Positions 1 through 5,579 of a stretch of 7,110 nt of DNA are shown piece by piece; position 1 is the stretch's first letter; the number at the start of each line of letters is the position of its first letter. A program made the position numbers and the translations under genes. The stretch is taken from the NCBI GenBank assembly GCA_039923455.1, contig JBDTCS010000160.1, positions 1 through 7,110 of the forward strand, in the 5' to 3' direction. The notes beneath the pieces are model-generated. The model was not told the origin of the DNA and did no database searches. It saw nothing but the letters and a program-made list of their open reading frames with translations. This DNA comes from JBDTCS01 sp039923455. GTDB lineage: Bacteria; Bacteroidota; Ignavibacteria; Palsa-1295.

Positions 1-1
1 C

Positions 2-1090
2 GTTATTAATGGTAACACCGATACGTACAATAAACTTTTGTCAGGGCAGTTAGCAATTAATTATGGTCCGGAGGTAAAAACTTTTGCTCCGAATTGGCAA
101 AAAGATTCTCTCTTGCGCGGAACATTCTCAATATGGGCAACTTCAAAATATATCGAAGGACTCCCACCGATGCCCAATACTATCGTTTTCGGAAACATGT
201 GTTATAGTGGTAACCGCGTAACAGCCGGACCAACGGGAAATGTCCCGATACGGAGCGCCTTTATCAAGAAGAATCTGCTTGCATATTATGGATATGCATA
301 TTCGGATGGAACATCCGCGCCGGTAGGCAATGGTTTTGCAAAGATCATGGAAGATACCGTGGTGAATGCATTGATGGTGGGATTTGATAGCACCGGTGAT
401 GCATGCTTAAGGGAAGACGGCACTGAGTTTTCGCAAAAGGTTAAAGGGAAGCCGTTATACTTGGAGTTATCAAATGCCGATGATTACAGTTATGAAAAAT
501 GCGTTGATTCAGTTGTCGATCCACGCGATCAGCATGTGTATAAAACCGTCTGCATCGGCAAGCAGACTTGGATGGCGGAGAATCTTGACTATGATCCATC
601 ATCTCCCGGGAATGCCTGCTACAACGGCGATCCCGCAAATTGCAAAACGTATGGAATGCTGTATGATTGGACAACCATGATGCAGGGTCAATCTGCAAGC
701 ACCGCAAATCCGAGTGGAGTCCGTGGCATTTGTCCGCAAGGATGGCATCTGCCAAGCGAGAGCGAGTACATGCAACTCATTAATGCGGTCGGTGGCATTG
801 CAAATGGTGGAAGTGGTTTGAGAGGCTCATCATGGCAAAAAGATACCGGCACTGTAAACACCAGCGGTTTCAACTTATTGCCGGGAGGTTACACTTTTAG
901 TGTAGGTACAAGCGGAACGTACCTCGGTTTGGGAACAACTGCAACACTTTCAAGTTGTACTCTCAATCAGCAAACCGGTAGAAATTTCGGTTTAATTATA
1001 TTCAGTTCCAACGCCTCTGTCAGCTTCGACGCAGGCCACGACCCAAATTCGAAAGACGCGAATTCCTGCCGTTGCGTGAAGGATCCGTGA
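2..1090 (+). CDS. FISUMP-domain protein, 5' partial
   Basis: The reading frame is open from base 2 to the TGA at 1088-1090 (at least 362 codons), so the true start lies before the window; the TTG at 38 is only an in-frame codon. From about base 518 to the end it matches the Fibrobacter succinogenes major paralogous domain (FISUMP, TIGR02145): an opening DPRD..VYKTVCIGKQTWMAENL block, a YGMLYDW block, GICPQGWHLPS at 725-757, and a closing CRCVKD where the family usually has a RCVKD ending. Cysteines are frequent (VCIG, ACYN, NCK, GICP, SSC, SCRC), which fits an exported, disulfide-bonded protein. The first ~170 visible residues show no domain I recognise. The family occurs as many paralogues in Fibrobacter and other FCB-group bacteria and has no established biochemical function. 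A signal peptide would be upstream and cannot be seen. I am confident of the domain, not of any role. Confidence 0.85.
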   Translation, partial: VINGNTDTYNKLLSGQLAINYGPEVKTFAPNWQKDSLLRGTFSIWATSKYIEGLPPMPNTIVFGNMCYSGNRVTAGPTGNVPIRSAFIKKNLLAYYGYAYSDGTSAPVGNGFAKIMEDTVVNALMVGFDSTGDACLREDGTEFSQKVKGKPLYLELSNADDYSYEKCVDSVVDPRDQHVYKTVCIGKQTWMAENLDYDPSSPGNACYNGDPANCKTYGMLYDWTTMMQGQSASTANPSGVRGICPQGWHLPSESEYMQLINAVGGIANGGSGLRGSSWQKDTGTVNTSGFNLLPGGYTFSVGTSGTYLGLGTTATLSSCTLNQQTGRNFGLIIFSSNASVSFDAGHDPNSKDANSCRCVKDP

Positions 1091-1124
1091 ACAAAAAGAG
1101 TCTACATCGATGCAGGATTTCTTA

Positions 1125-1227
1125 GCCACGGAGTGGCGGTGTACTCGCAGCCCAGGATGAAGTTCGCCTCGGCGAACGGAATCCTGGGTCGTGAAGTGTT
1201 TTATTCTCTGAGCCCGCCGTGGCGGGC
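1125..1227. repeat. Composite palindromic (REP-like) intergenic element
   Basis: Three inverted repeats lie within about 100 bases. Stem 1 is GCCAC/GTGGC at 1125-1137. Stem 2 is CCCAGGAT (1151-1158) with ATCCTGGG (1181-1188), enclosing a second perfect arm pair TTCGCC (1163-1168) and GGCGAA (1171-1176). Stem 3 is GCCCGCC (1212-1218) with GGCGGGC (1221-1227) around a two-base loop. In addition GCCACGG at 1125-1131 is the exact reverse complement of CCGTGGC at 1217-1223, so the outer stems could pair with each other around the middle hairpin. The element sits between two convergent genes and has no open frame of note. It is richer in G+C than its flanks. That it is a dispersed repeat is inference from form; only one copy is visible. 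It could also help end transcription of the FISUMP gene, though no T-tract follows directly. Confidence 0.6.
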
Positions 1228-1320
1228 GGCGTGAATTTGTGCCTTTTTCGGGGCTAGCTCAAACACTTCTCCCCAAGTTTTGGGCGGATTGAAACATCGG
1301 AATCACTTTGCTCGTTTAAA

Positions 1321-1344
1321 GAAAAAGAAAGCACGAAGTTGTGC
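1321..1344 (-). terminator. Possible weak intrinsic terminator of the minus-strand operon
   Basis: Read on the minus strand, a short hairpin (GCAC, six-base loop, GTGC; 1344 down to 1331) is followed by the T-rich run TTTCTTTTTC. It lies about 40 bases after the stop codon at 1383. The stem is only four to five pairs, so this is a weak candidate. Confidence 0.3.
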
Positions 1345-1382
1345 GCTTACCCCTTCCTCCGAAACTCAATCTCAGACGGTTT

Positions 1383-1973
1383 TTATTTGCCTGCACCAGT
1401 TCTTGCGATCAAAACGAGTCGCATTGTTAACCAAGGAATTTTATCGCGAGTCGCATTTTTGATTTGTAGCTCTGTGTGCGATAACTGTTTTGTGTAGCTA
1501 TCGGTTTTGCCGATGAAGGCGAGATAGTCTGCTGTTGGTTCGGCTGGTAGCTTCGGAACTCCGCCGGCGTAGAGCACATCGCGATCGATTACAAACTCGA
1601 TCTGATTCGCAAGATCATTGATGAGCAAAGAATCTCTCGGTTCGGTCATCTGCCGCAAAAAGTTTTTTGCAATGTCGCGCGCAGCGATCCAATCAGTGTC
1701 GAGAAATCCTTTTTGCAAACCGAGTTCGAGCGAAGTGATCACACTATCTTCGCCGAGTTTTATTTCGAGCGTGATGCTCTTTTTGAATTTTGGTGCGAAA
1801 GGTCTGACTACAAAGGCGCTCGTTCTAAACGCCTTTGTAGTATCGAAGCTGAAAAAATTCAGAAACTTGTCATGCCGTATATCGTGAAGCTTCGTTCCGA
1901 TTTGCGCGGTGACATTCTGATTAGCTGAAAAAAGCAGAACGAGTGTTAGGATTAAGCTATGTTGCTTTTTCAT
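1383..1973 (-). CDS. Secreted protein of unknown function, linked to CusF-like gene
   Basis: The product is 196 residues long. The N-terminus is a clear type I signal peptide: MKK, then a hydrophobic stretch (SLILTLVLLFSA), then a likely cleavage site VTA/QI near residue 24. The protein is therefore exported to the periplasm or beyond. The mature part has mixed charge, no cysteines and no further membrane span. I recognise no family or catalytic motif. ATG at 1971-1973 is chosen because the signal peptide starts there; the upstream bases hold no Shine-Dalgarno sequence. It begins 15 bases after the stop of the CusF-like lipoprotein on the same strand, so the two are probably co-transcribed. 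That suggests, but does not show, a role in envelope metal handling. That it is a real gene is supported by the signal peptide and the operon-like spacing. The function is unknown. Confidence 0.75.
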   Translation of the reverse strand: MKKQHSLILTLVLLFSANQNVTAQIGTKLHDIRHDKFLNFFSFDTTKAFRTSAFVVRPFAPKFKKSITLEIKLGEDSVITSLELGLQKGFLDTDWIAARDIAKNFLRQMTEPRDSLLINDLANQIEFVIDRDVLYAGGVPKLPAEPTADYLAFIGKTDSYTKQLSHTELQIKNATRDKIPWLTMRLVLIARTGAGK

Positions 1974-1988
1974 TTCGTGTGATTGCTA

Positions 1989-2342
1989 TTATCTTTTATC
2001 TATCGCAATGATGTTGAACATACTATTCACATCTTCCTTCACAGTGAAGGTAACGCTATCGCCGACTTTCACTTTTTGTGTAAGCGATTTTTCGGCAACG
2101 CGGAACGGCATCGTCATCCCTTCCATGATACCCGGAATGCTATCGTGATGCAATGTGATCTCCTGACGCATCGTGTCGATTTTCATCACCACTCCGTGCG
2201 TCGTGCCGGTCTTGAATTCTTTGACGACCGTGGTATTTGCCGTAGAGTCCATGGAGGCTCCTGCATTTTCCTGCTTTTTGCAAGCGGAAGTTGTGAGTAG
2301 AAGTGCTGTGAGTAATAGGCCAAAAGAGAATGATTTCGACAT
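1989..2342 (-). CDS. CusF-like periplasmic copper-binding lipoprotein
   Basis: With the ATG at 2340-2342 the product is 117 residues. It begins with a lipoprotein signal peptide: MSKSF, a leucine-rich core, then TTSAC with the lipidated cysteine at residue 21. The open frame extends 28 codons further upstream, but starting there would bury the signal peptide, so the internal Met is preferred. Residues ~48-117 match the small OB-fold copper-binding domain of the CusF family: GVVMKID, then EITLHHDSIPGI, then EGMTMPF, and a KVGDSVTF strand. By alignment with E. coli CusF, His66, Met76 and Met78 correspond to the Cu(I) ligands His36, Met47 and Met49. Trp44, which caps the metal in CusF, is replaced by Met73, as in many PGxMxxMTMPF-type members. 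The likely role is periplasmic copper or silver binding or delivery. No CusCBA efflux pump, copper ATPase or SCO gene lies in the window. A secreted unknown follows 15 bases downstream. Confidence 0.87.
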   Translation of the reverse strand: MSKSFSFGLLLTALLLTTSACKKQENAGASMDSTANTTVVKEFKTGTTHGVVMKIDTMRQEITLHHDSIPGIMEGMTMPFRVAEKSLTQKVKVGDSVTFTVKEDVNSMFNIIAIDKR

Positions 2343-2433
2343 GTGCTGATAGGTTTGAATGAAATTGTCCGCTAAGAGAATCAAAAAGGAGGTGAAATAG
2401 TGCTCCAAATTCGCAAAACAGGCCATTTTAGGG

Positions 2434-2441
2434 AATTTTTG
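2434..2441 (+). promoter_or_regulatory. Possible Bacteroidota-type -7 element for rplK
   Basis: AATTTTTG matches seven of eight positions of TAnnTTTG, counting the two free ones. A TTCG at 2410-2413, 20 bases upstream, is a weak stand-in for the -33 TTTG. Transcription from here would start near 2448 and give a leader of about 130 bases. This is inference from consensus only. Confidence 0.3.
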
Positions 2442-2460
2442 TAGACTAAATCCGTTAACT

Positions 2461-2510
2461 CTCCGCGCTCATCTAGCGATGGGTGCTAATCAGAGTTTTC
2501 CACGTGGGAG
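2461..2510 (+). promoter_or_regulatory. Possible structured leader of rplK-rplA
   Basis: CTCC (2461-2464) can pair with GGAG (2507-2510). The helix can continue through GCG (2465-2467) and CGT (2503-2505) past one bulged G at 2506, with one G-T wobble. Inside, TAGC (2474-2477) and GCTA (2485-2488) form a second small hairpin. In many bacteria L1 represses its own operon by binding an rRNA-like structure in the rplK leader. This fold is where such a site would be, but I could not match it to a known L1 motif. Confidence 0.25.
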
Positions 2511-2579
2511 TTCTGTTCGAGACGCATTCAAGTGGATGCATCACGAAGGACGTAAGAACCACATAACGATTCCAATTCG

Positions 2580-3005
2580 ATGGCAAAAAAAATAACCGGA
2601 TACGTAAAGCTGCAGATTCCTGCAGGCAAGGCGAACCCCGCGCCGCCCGTCGGACCAGCACTTGGTCAGAAGGGTCTCAATATCATGGAGTTCTGCAAGC
2701 AGTTCAACTCCAGAACACAAAAAGAAGAAGGGATGATCATCCCGGTCGTCATTACGGTGTTCTCGGATAAGAGCTTCACATTCGTCACCAAGACTCCTCC
2801 AGCGGCAGTGCTTCTGCTCAAGGCTGCGAAGCTTGAGAAGGGTTCGAAAGAATCCAATCGTACGAAGGTTGGTAAAGTTACTCAGGCGCAAGTCAATGAC
2901 ATTGCGAAACTCAAGATGCCGGATCTCAATGCTGCTTCGCTCGAAGCTGCTGCGCGTATGGTAGCCGGTACCGCCCGCTCGATGGGCTTAACTGTGGAGG
3001 GATAA
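2580..3005 (+). CDS. rplK: Large-subunit ribosomal protein uL11
   Basis: The product is 141 residues, the usual bacterial length. L11 binds the GTPase-associated region of 23S rRNA (helices 43-44) and forms the base of the stalk that engages elongation factors. The N-terminal domain (about residues 1-70) carries the conserved PAGKANPAPPVGPALGQKG block, including Pro22 and Pro23, which lie in the region contacted by thiostrepton-class antibiotics. The C-terminal rRNA-binding domain (about 75-141) ends in AGTARSMGLTVEG. The ATG start gives the standard MAKKI N-terminus. No Shine-Dalgarno sequence stands before it; the only AAGGA, at 2546-2550, is about 30 bases away. The next gene, rplA, starts three bases after the stop, so the two form one operon. 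Unlike in most bacteria, no secE-nusG pair lies directly upstream. Confidence 0.98.
   Translation: MAKKITGYVKLQIPAGKANPAPPVGPALGQKGLNIMEFCKQFNSRTQKEEGMIIPVVITVFSDKSFTFVTKTPPAAVLLLKAAKLEKGSKESNRTKVGKVTQAQVNDIAKLKMPDLNAASLEAAARMVAGTARSMGLTVEG
2996..3002 (+). promoter_or_regulatory. Strong ribosome binding site of rplA inside rplK
   Basis: GGAGGGA lies six bases before the rplA ATG at 3009 and overlaps the last codons of rplK (Val-Glu-Gly). It is the clearest Shine-Dalgarno sequence before a recognised gene here. It contrasts with rplK, which has none, and suggests rplA translation is coupled to or at least independent of weak rplK initiation. Confidence 0.75.
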
Positions 3006-3008
3006 GAC

Positions 3009-3710
3009 ATGGCTAAGCACGGAAAGCGTTATAACAATTTATTGAAGAAGACCACCGCGGATAAAGCCTTCCCGATCAAGGAAGCAGTCACGCAAGTGAA
3101 GTCGTTTGCAACAGCGAAGTTTGATGAGTCCGTTGACATCGCAATCAAGCTTGGTGTCGATCCTCGTAAAGCCGATCAGGCAATTCGTGGAACGGTATCT
3201 TTGCCACACGGAATCGGTAAGAAGGTTCGCGTGACAGTCGTAACTCGTAATCAGGAAGCAGCAGCTCTCGCAGCCGGTGCAGACGAAGCGGGTTTCGAAA
3301 CGATCATCGAGAAGATCAAAGGCGGGTGGACAGACACAGACGTCATCATTGCAACTCCTGAAGTTATGGGAGAGCTTGGTAAACTCGGGCGCGTACTCGG
3401 ACCACGCGGTCTCATGCCGAATCCGAAATCAGGCACAGTGACAACCGATGTCGCAACTGCGGTGAAGGAAGTCAAGGCCGGTAAGATCGAATACCGCGTA
3501 GACAAAGGCGGTAACGTTCACGGTTCCGTCGGCAAGGCATCGTTCGAAGTAGACAAACTCGTTGATAATATCAACATGTTCGTCAACACGATCATGCGCG
3601 CAAAGCCTGCAACAGCAAAGGGACAATACCTGAAGTCGATCGTGCTTTCGAGCACGATGGGCCCGGGCGTACAACTTGATACAGCAGAAGCGAACAAGGC
3701 CCACGGCTAA
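3009..3710 (+). CDS. rplA: Large-subunit ribosomal protein uL1
   Basis: The product is 233 residues, the normal bacterial length (about 230). L1 forms the mobile stalk next to the ribosomal E site, helps release deacylated tRNA, and in many bacteria represses translation of its own rplK-rplA mRNA. The signature GRVLGPRGLMPNPKSGT is at residues 127-143 and the conserved SSTMGPG at 214-220. Domain I is formed by both ends of the chain (roughly 1-67 and 160-229), and domain II is the middle. The ATG gives the expected MAKHGKRY start behind a good ribosome binding site. A strong intrinsic terminator begins 31 bases after the stop. rplJ-rplL therefore does not follow, and the operon holds only these two genes as seen here. 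Confidence 0.98.
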   Translation: MAKHGKRYNNLLKKTTADKAFPIKEAVTQVKSFATAKFDESVDIAIKLGVDPRKADQAIRGTVSLPHGIGKKVRVTVVTRNQEAAALAAGADEAGFETIIEKIKGGWTDTDVIIATPEVMGELGKLGRVLGPRGLMPNPKSGTVTTDVATAVKEVKAGKIEYRVDKGGNVHGSVGKASFEVDKLVDNINMFVNTIMRAKPATAKGQYLKSIVLSSTMGPGVQLDTAEANKAHG

Positions 3711-3741
3711 GAAGAGCAACACGTACTTCAAATAAGCTTGA

Positions 3742-3769
3742 GGCCGGATGTTCATCCGGCCTTTTTTTT
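3742..3769 (+). terminator. Intrinsic terminator of rplK-rplA
   Basis: GGCCGGATG (3742-3750) and CATCCGGCC (3753-3761) form a perfect nine-pair stem, followed at once by eight T (3762-3769). This is a textbook rho-independent terminator on the plus strand. The minus-strand gene ending at 3796 converges on it. In that direction the stem is followed only by TCAAGCTTATTT, so termination would be weaker. Confidence 0.93.
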
Positions 3770-3795
3770 GAGTCGCTCGATAGGAGTGGACTATA

Positions 3796-5382
3796 TTACT
3801 GTTGCTTCGGAGTCGGAGGTAGATCGGTTCTGCGAAATCGCAGCATCGACTTGATCGAACCATCGAGTTCATACTTGCCACCGAATCGCTCTGCATCATG
3901 CGCGATATGACCGGCGATGAAATCCCAGTCGATGATGTAATCGAATTGTTCTTTGACAACATACCTACCGATCTGACCCGCGCGCTTAGCAACGAGCGCT
4001 TCGGAGTTGACCTTGCCATCAAGATTCGTAATGTTCGGAGCCATAAATCCTGCAATGCCCGATTGCTCCATCCCGATCCGCACGTTCGGATGCTCGCGTG
4101 CCCATACGCCGACGAGATACTGTGATGAATAATCTGTGGTGAGGAAATTCACGAGATAACGATCAACGTTCCAGATCATACCGATAATAAGCACGAACGC
4201 GAAAAGCGACCTCCAAATTATGCGCGGCGCTTTTTTCATGAGTGCTATCTCATGGATGATAATCGGTAGTGCACATGCAAACAGTATCGTCCAAAGAATG
4301 GAGATCGGCTGAAAATATCGATAGAGAAACCAACGAGCCGCAAAAAAGAAAACATAATAAACAATAAAGACTATGCTCGCCATCATCAGTGGACGAAGTG
4401 CGGTGAAATCAAAACGCGCTTCCAAATGGCGAGCAAGTTTGAAGCGCCAGATGATGAAGAGCGCAAGGGCCGGAATTCCAAGACACCACGACCAGCGAAG
4501 TTCAGCCGAGAGATCTTGATACGGGAAATAGAAGAACGCGGAGATCATATCGGTGAGCGCGACCGTACCGTCGTTAATGTTGCCGATGATATCTTTGCCA
4601 AGCGATTCGGCTTGTCCACTGATCGGCATCAGACTCCCATAACCAAAATAGTTGTAGAGCCACCACGGACTGCTGACCAAGAACGAGAGTCCGCCAAGCA
4701 AAATAATATTTCGAAAACGATGACTCGAAGCACGATAGAATTCATACAACACGATGCAACCGATAATAAACACAGCATCGATGCGAGCAAGCACAAGGAA
4801 GCCAAGTGTAACGCCAAGCAGCATCCATCTTGAAATCGGCGCTTCCTCTTGCTCCAACAATTTCTGATATAGCAAAAACGAAAGCAAGATCAAAAAAGAA
4901 TAGAGTCCGGTCTCGAGGCCATTCATGGTTTGCCGAAGCAAGTTGAAGAGTAGCATCCAGAGTGCGGCCGCGATGATCGGTGCAGATCGCCAGGCAGGTT
5001 CGCCAGAATCCGGTGGAAGTGTTTTTCTGCGAAGCCTCGCAACGAGTTGTGCGAGAACATAGACGGAGAATACTTCGATGATAGAGTTGAGTAGTAGGGT
5101 AAGTCGCAGTCCGGTGAGTTTATCCGACGAGAAGTAAAAGATTGGGACGTAAAGAAACGCGATGAGCGGTTGAATGCCGTTTGTAAAATGTTTCCCGTCG
5201 GCCGTCATACCATCGCCGTGCGCAAGATGCCACGCGATACTCGTGACGTAAAACGTGTCATCGAAATACGGACGCGAATCGATGCGCGCTTCCGAACGAA
5301 ACGCCAAAGAGAATCGAGAAACGAATGTCAGAATCAGGATCCAATAAAGTATCCGCTTCTGTGAAGAAGAAAGAGCACCCAT
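3796..5382 (-). CDS. Multi-pass membrane glycosyltransferase, GT-C / GT39-like
   Basis: With the ATG at 5380-5382 the product is 528 residues. One membrane span (about 11-28) is followed by a loop with the acidic pair Asp41-Asp42 (PYFDDTFY) and then HLAHGDGMTADG and HFTNGIQPL (65-73). A DD loop followed by TNGxQPL is typical of GT-C proteins that use polyprenyl-phosphate sugars, where the acidic pair sits outside the membrane. About ten more hydrophobic segments follow. A soluble tail from about 415 contains VGVWAREHPNVRIGMEQSGIAGF, shaped like the C-terminal domain of ArnT/PMT-like enzymes. The likely role is transfer of a sugar to a lipid, glycan or protein on the outer face of the inner membrane; donor and acceptor are unknown. 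The frame can also start at a GTG at 5490 (564 residues). That adds a second span before the DD loop and would place the loop in the cytoplasm, so the ATG is preferred. Neither start has a Shine-Dalgarno sequence. The gene stands alone. Confidence 0.8.
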   Translation of the reverse strand: MGALSSSQKRILYWILILTFVSRFSLAFRSEARIDSRPYFDDTFYVTSIAWHLAHGDGMTADGKHFTNGIQPLIAFLYVPIFYFSSDKLTGLRLTLLLNSIIEVFSVYVLAQLVARLRRKTLPPDSGEPAWRSAPIIAAALWMLLFNLLRQTMNGLETGLYSFLILLSFLLYQKLLEQEEAPISRWMLLGVTLGFLVLARIDAVFIIGCIVLYEFYRASSHRFRNIILLGGLSFLVSSPWWLYNYFGYGSLMPISGQAESLGKDIIGNINDGTVALTDMISAFFYFPYQDLSAELRWSWCLGIPALALFIIWRFKLARHLEARFDFTALRPLMMASIVFIVYYVFFFAARWFLYRYFQPISILWTILFACALPIIIHEIALMKKAPRIIWRSLFAFVLIIGMIWNVDRYLVNFLTTDYSSQYLVGVWAREHPNVRIGMEQSGIAGFMAPNITNLDGKVNSEALVAKRAGQIGRYVVKEQFDYIIDWDFIAGHIAHDAERFGGKYELDGSIKSMLRFRRTDLPPTPKQQ

Positions 5383-5579
5383 CGAAGTGTTCAAGAGCAA
5401 ATATGAACAGGCGGCAACCATTAGAGCGGCTGCAATATAACAAGTGCCCAGTCTTTTCCGCTCAAAAGCGACTGCCCGGAAGGAAATCACGTGAGAGCTG
5501 TCTATAATATAGACCGCAACGAAATCGTATCTTTGTAGTTACTTGCTGGTAAGAACGAGCGATAAACAAAACGAGAAAC
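5383..5579. other. Divergent spacer between membrane GT gene and aspS
   Basis: The spacer is 197 bases if the membrane gene starts at 5382, or 89 bases if it starts at the GTG at 5490. It must carry the promoters of both genes. A small AT-rich inverted repeat, TCTAT (5501-5505) with ATAGA (5509-5513), contains TATAAT and could be a -10 box or an operator. No suitable -35 hexamer was found. For the minus gene, CATATTTG (read on the minus strand, 5405-5398) resembles a -7 element but would leave a very short leader. Confidence 0.4.
5528..5535 (+). promoter_or_regulatory. Bacteroidota-type -7 promoter element for aspS
   Basis: TATCTTTG is a full match to TAnnTTTG, the -7 element used by the main sigma factor of Bacteroidota. 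Transcription would begin near 5542, about 38 bases before the aspS start. No TTG or TTTG is found at the usual -33 distance, so the promoter is half supported. Confidence 0.4.

Larger units (their letters stand above)
2343..2579. other. Divergent intergenic region (CusF-like gene / rplK)
   Basis: This 237-base spacer separates two genes transcribed away from each other and must hold both their promoters unless one is far away. No tRNA and no convincing ORF are seen. It contains an AAGGAGGTG run at 2386-2394 (plus strand), a possible rplK promoter at 2434-2441, and a potential leader hairpin at 2461-2510. I found no convincing promoter for the minus-strand gene. Confidence 0.6.

Noticed and set aside
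1280..1462. 60-codon open frame on the plus strand across the convergent spacer
   Set aside because: It runs antisense into the end of the secreted-protein gene, shows no recognisable motif and no good start context, and looks like a chance frame.
2343..2426. 28-codon N-terminal extension of the CusF-like gene starting at 2426
   Set aside because: It would place a lipoprotein signal peptide with its lipidated cysteine in the interior of the protein; the internal ATG at 2342 fits far better.
2497..2530. TGTTCGAGAC at about 2514-2523 resembles a tRNA T-loop
   Set aside because: The flanking bases do not form a T-stem, and no acceptor, D or anticodon arm can be built around it.
3429..4055. 208-codon minus-strand frame spanning the rplA end, the terminator and the membrane gene end
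   Set aside because: It overlaps two well-supported genes in other frames and crosses the terminator; it has no domain signal.
4426..4833. 135-codon plus-strand frame inside the membrane glycosyltransferase gene
   Set aside because: It is antisense to a clearly coding membrane protein, is very rich in charged residues as expected from the complement of hydrophobic codons, and matches no family.
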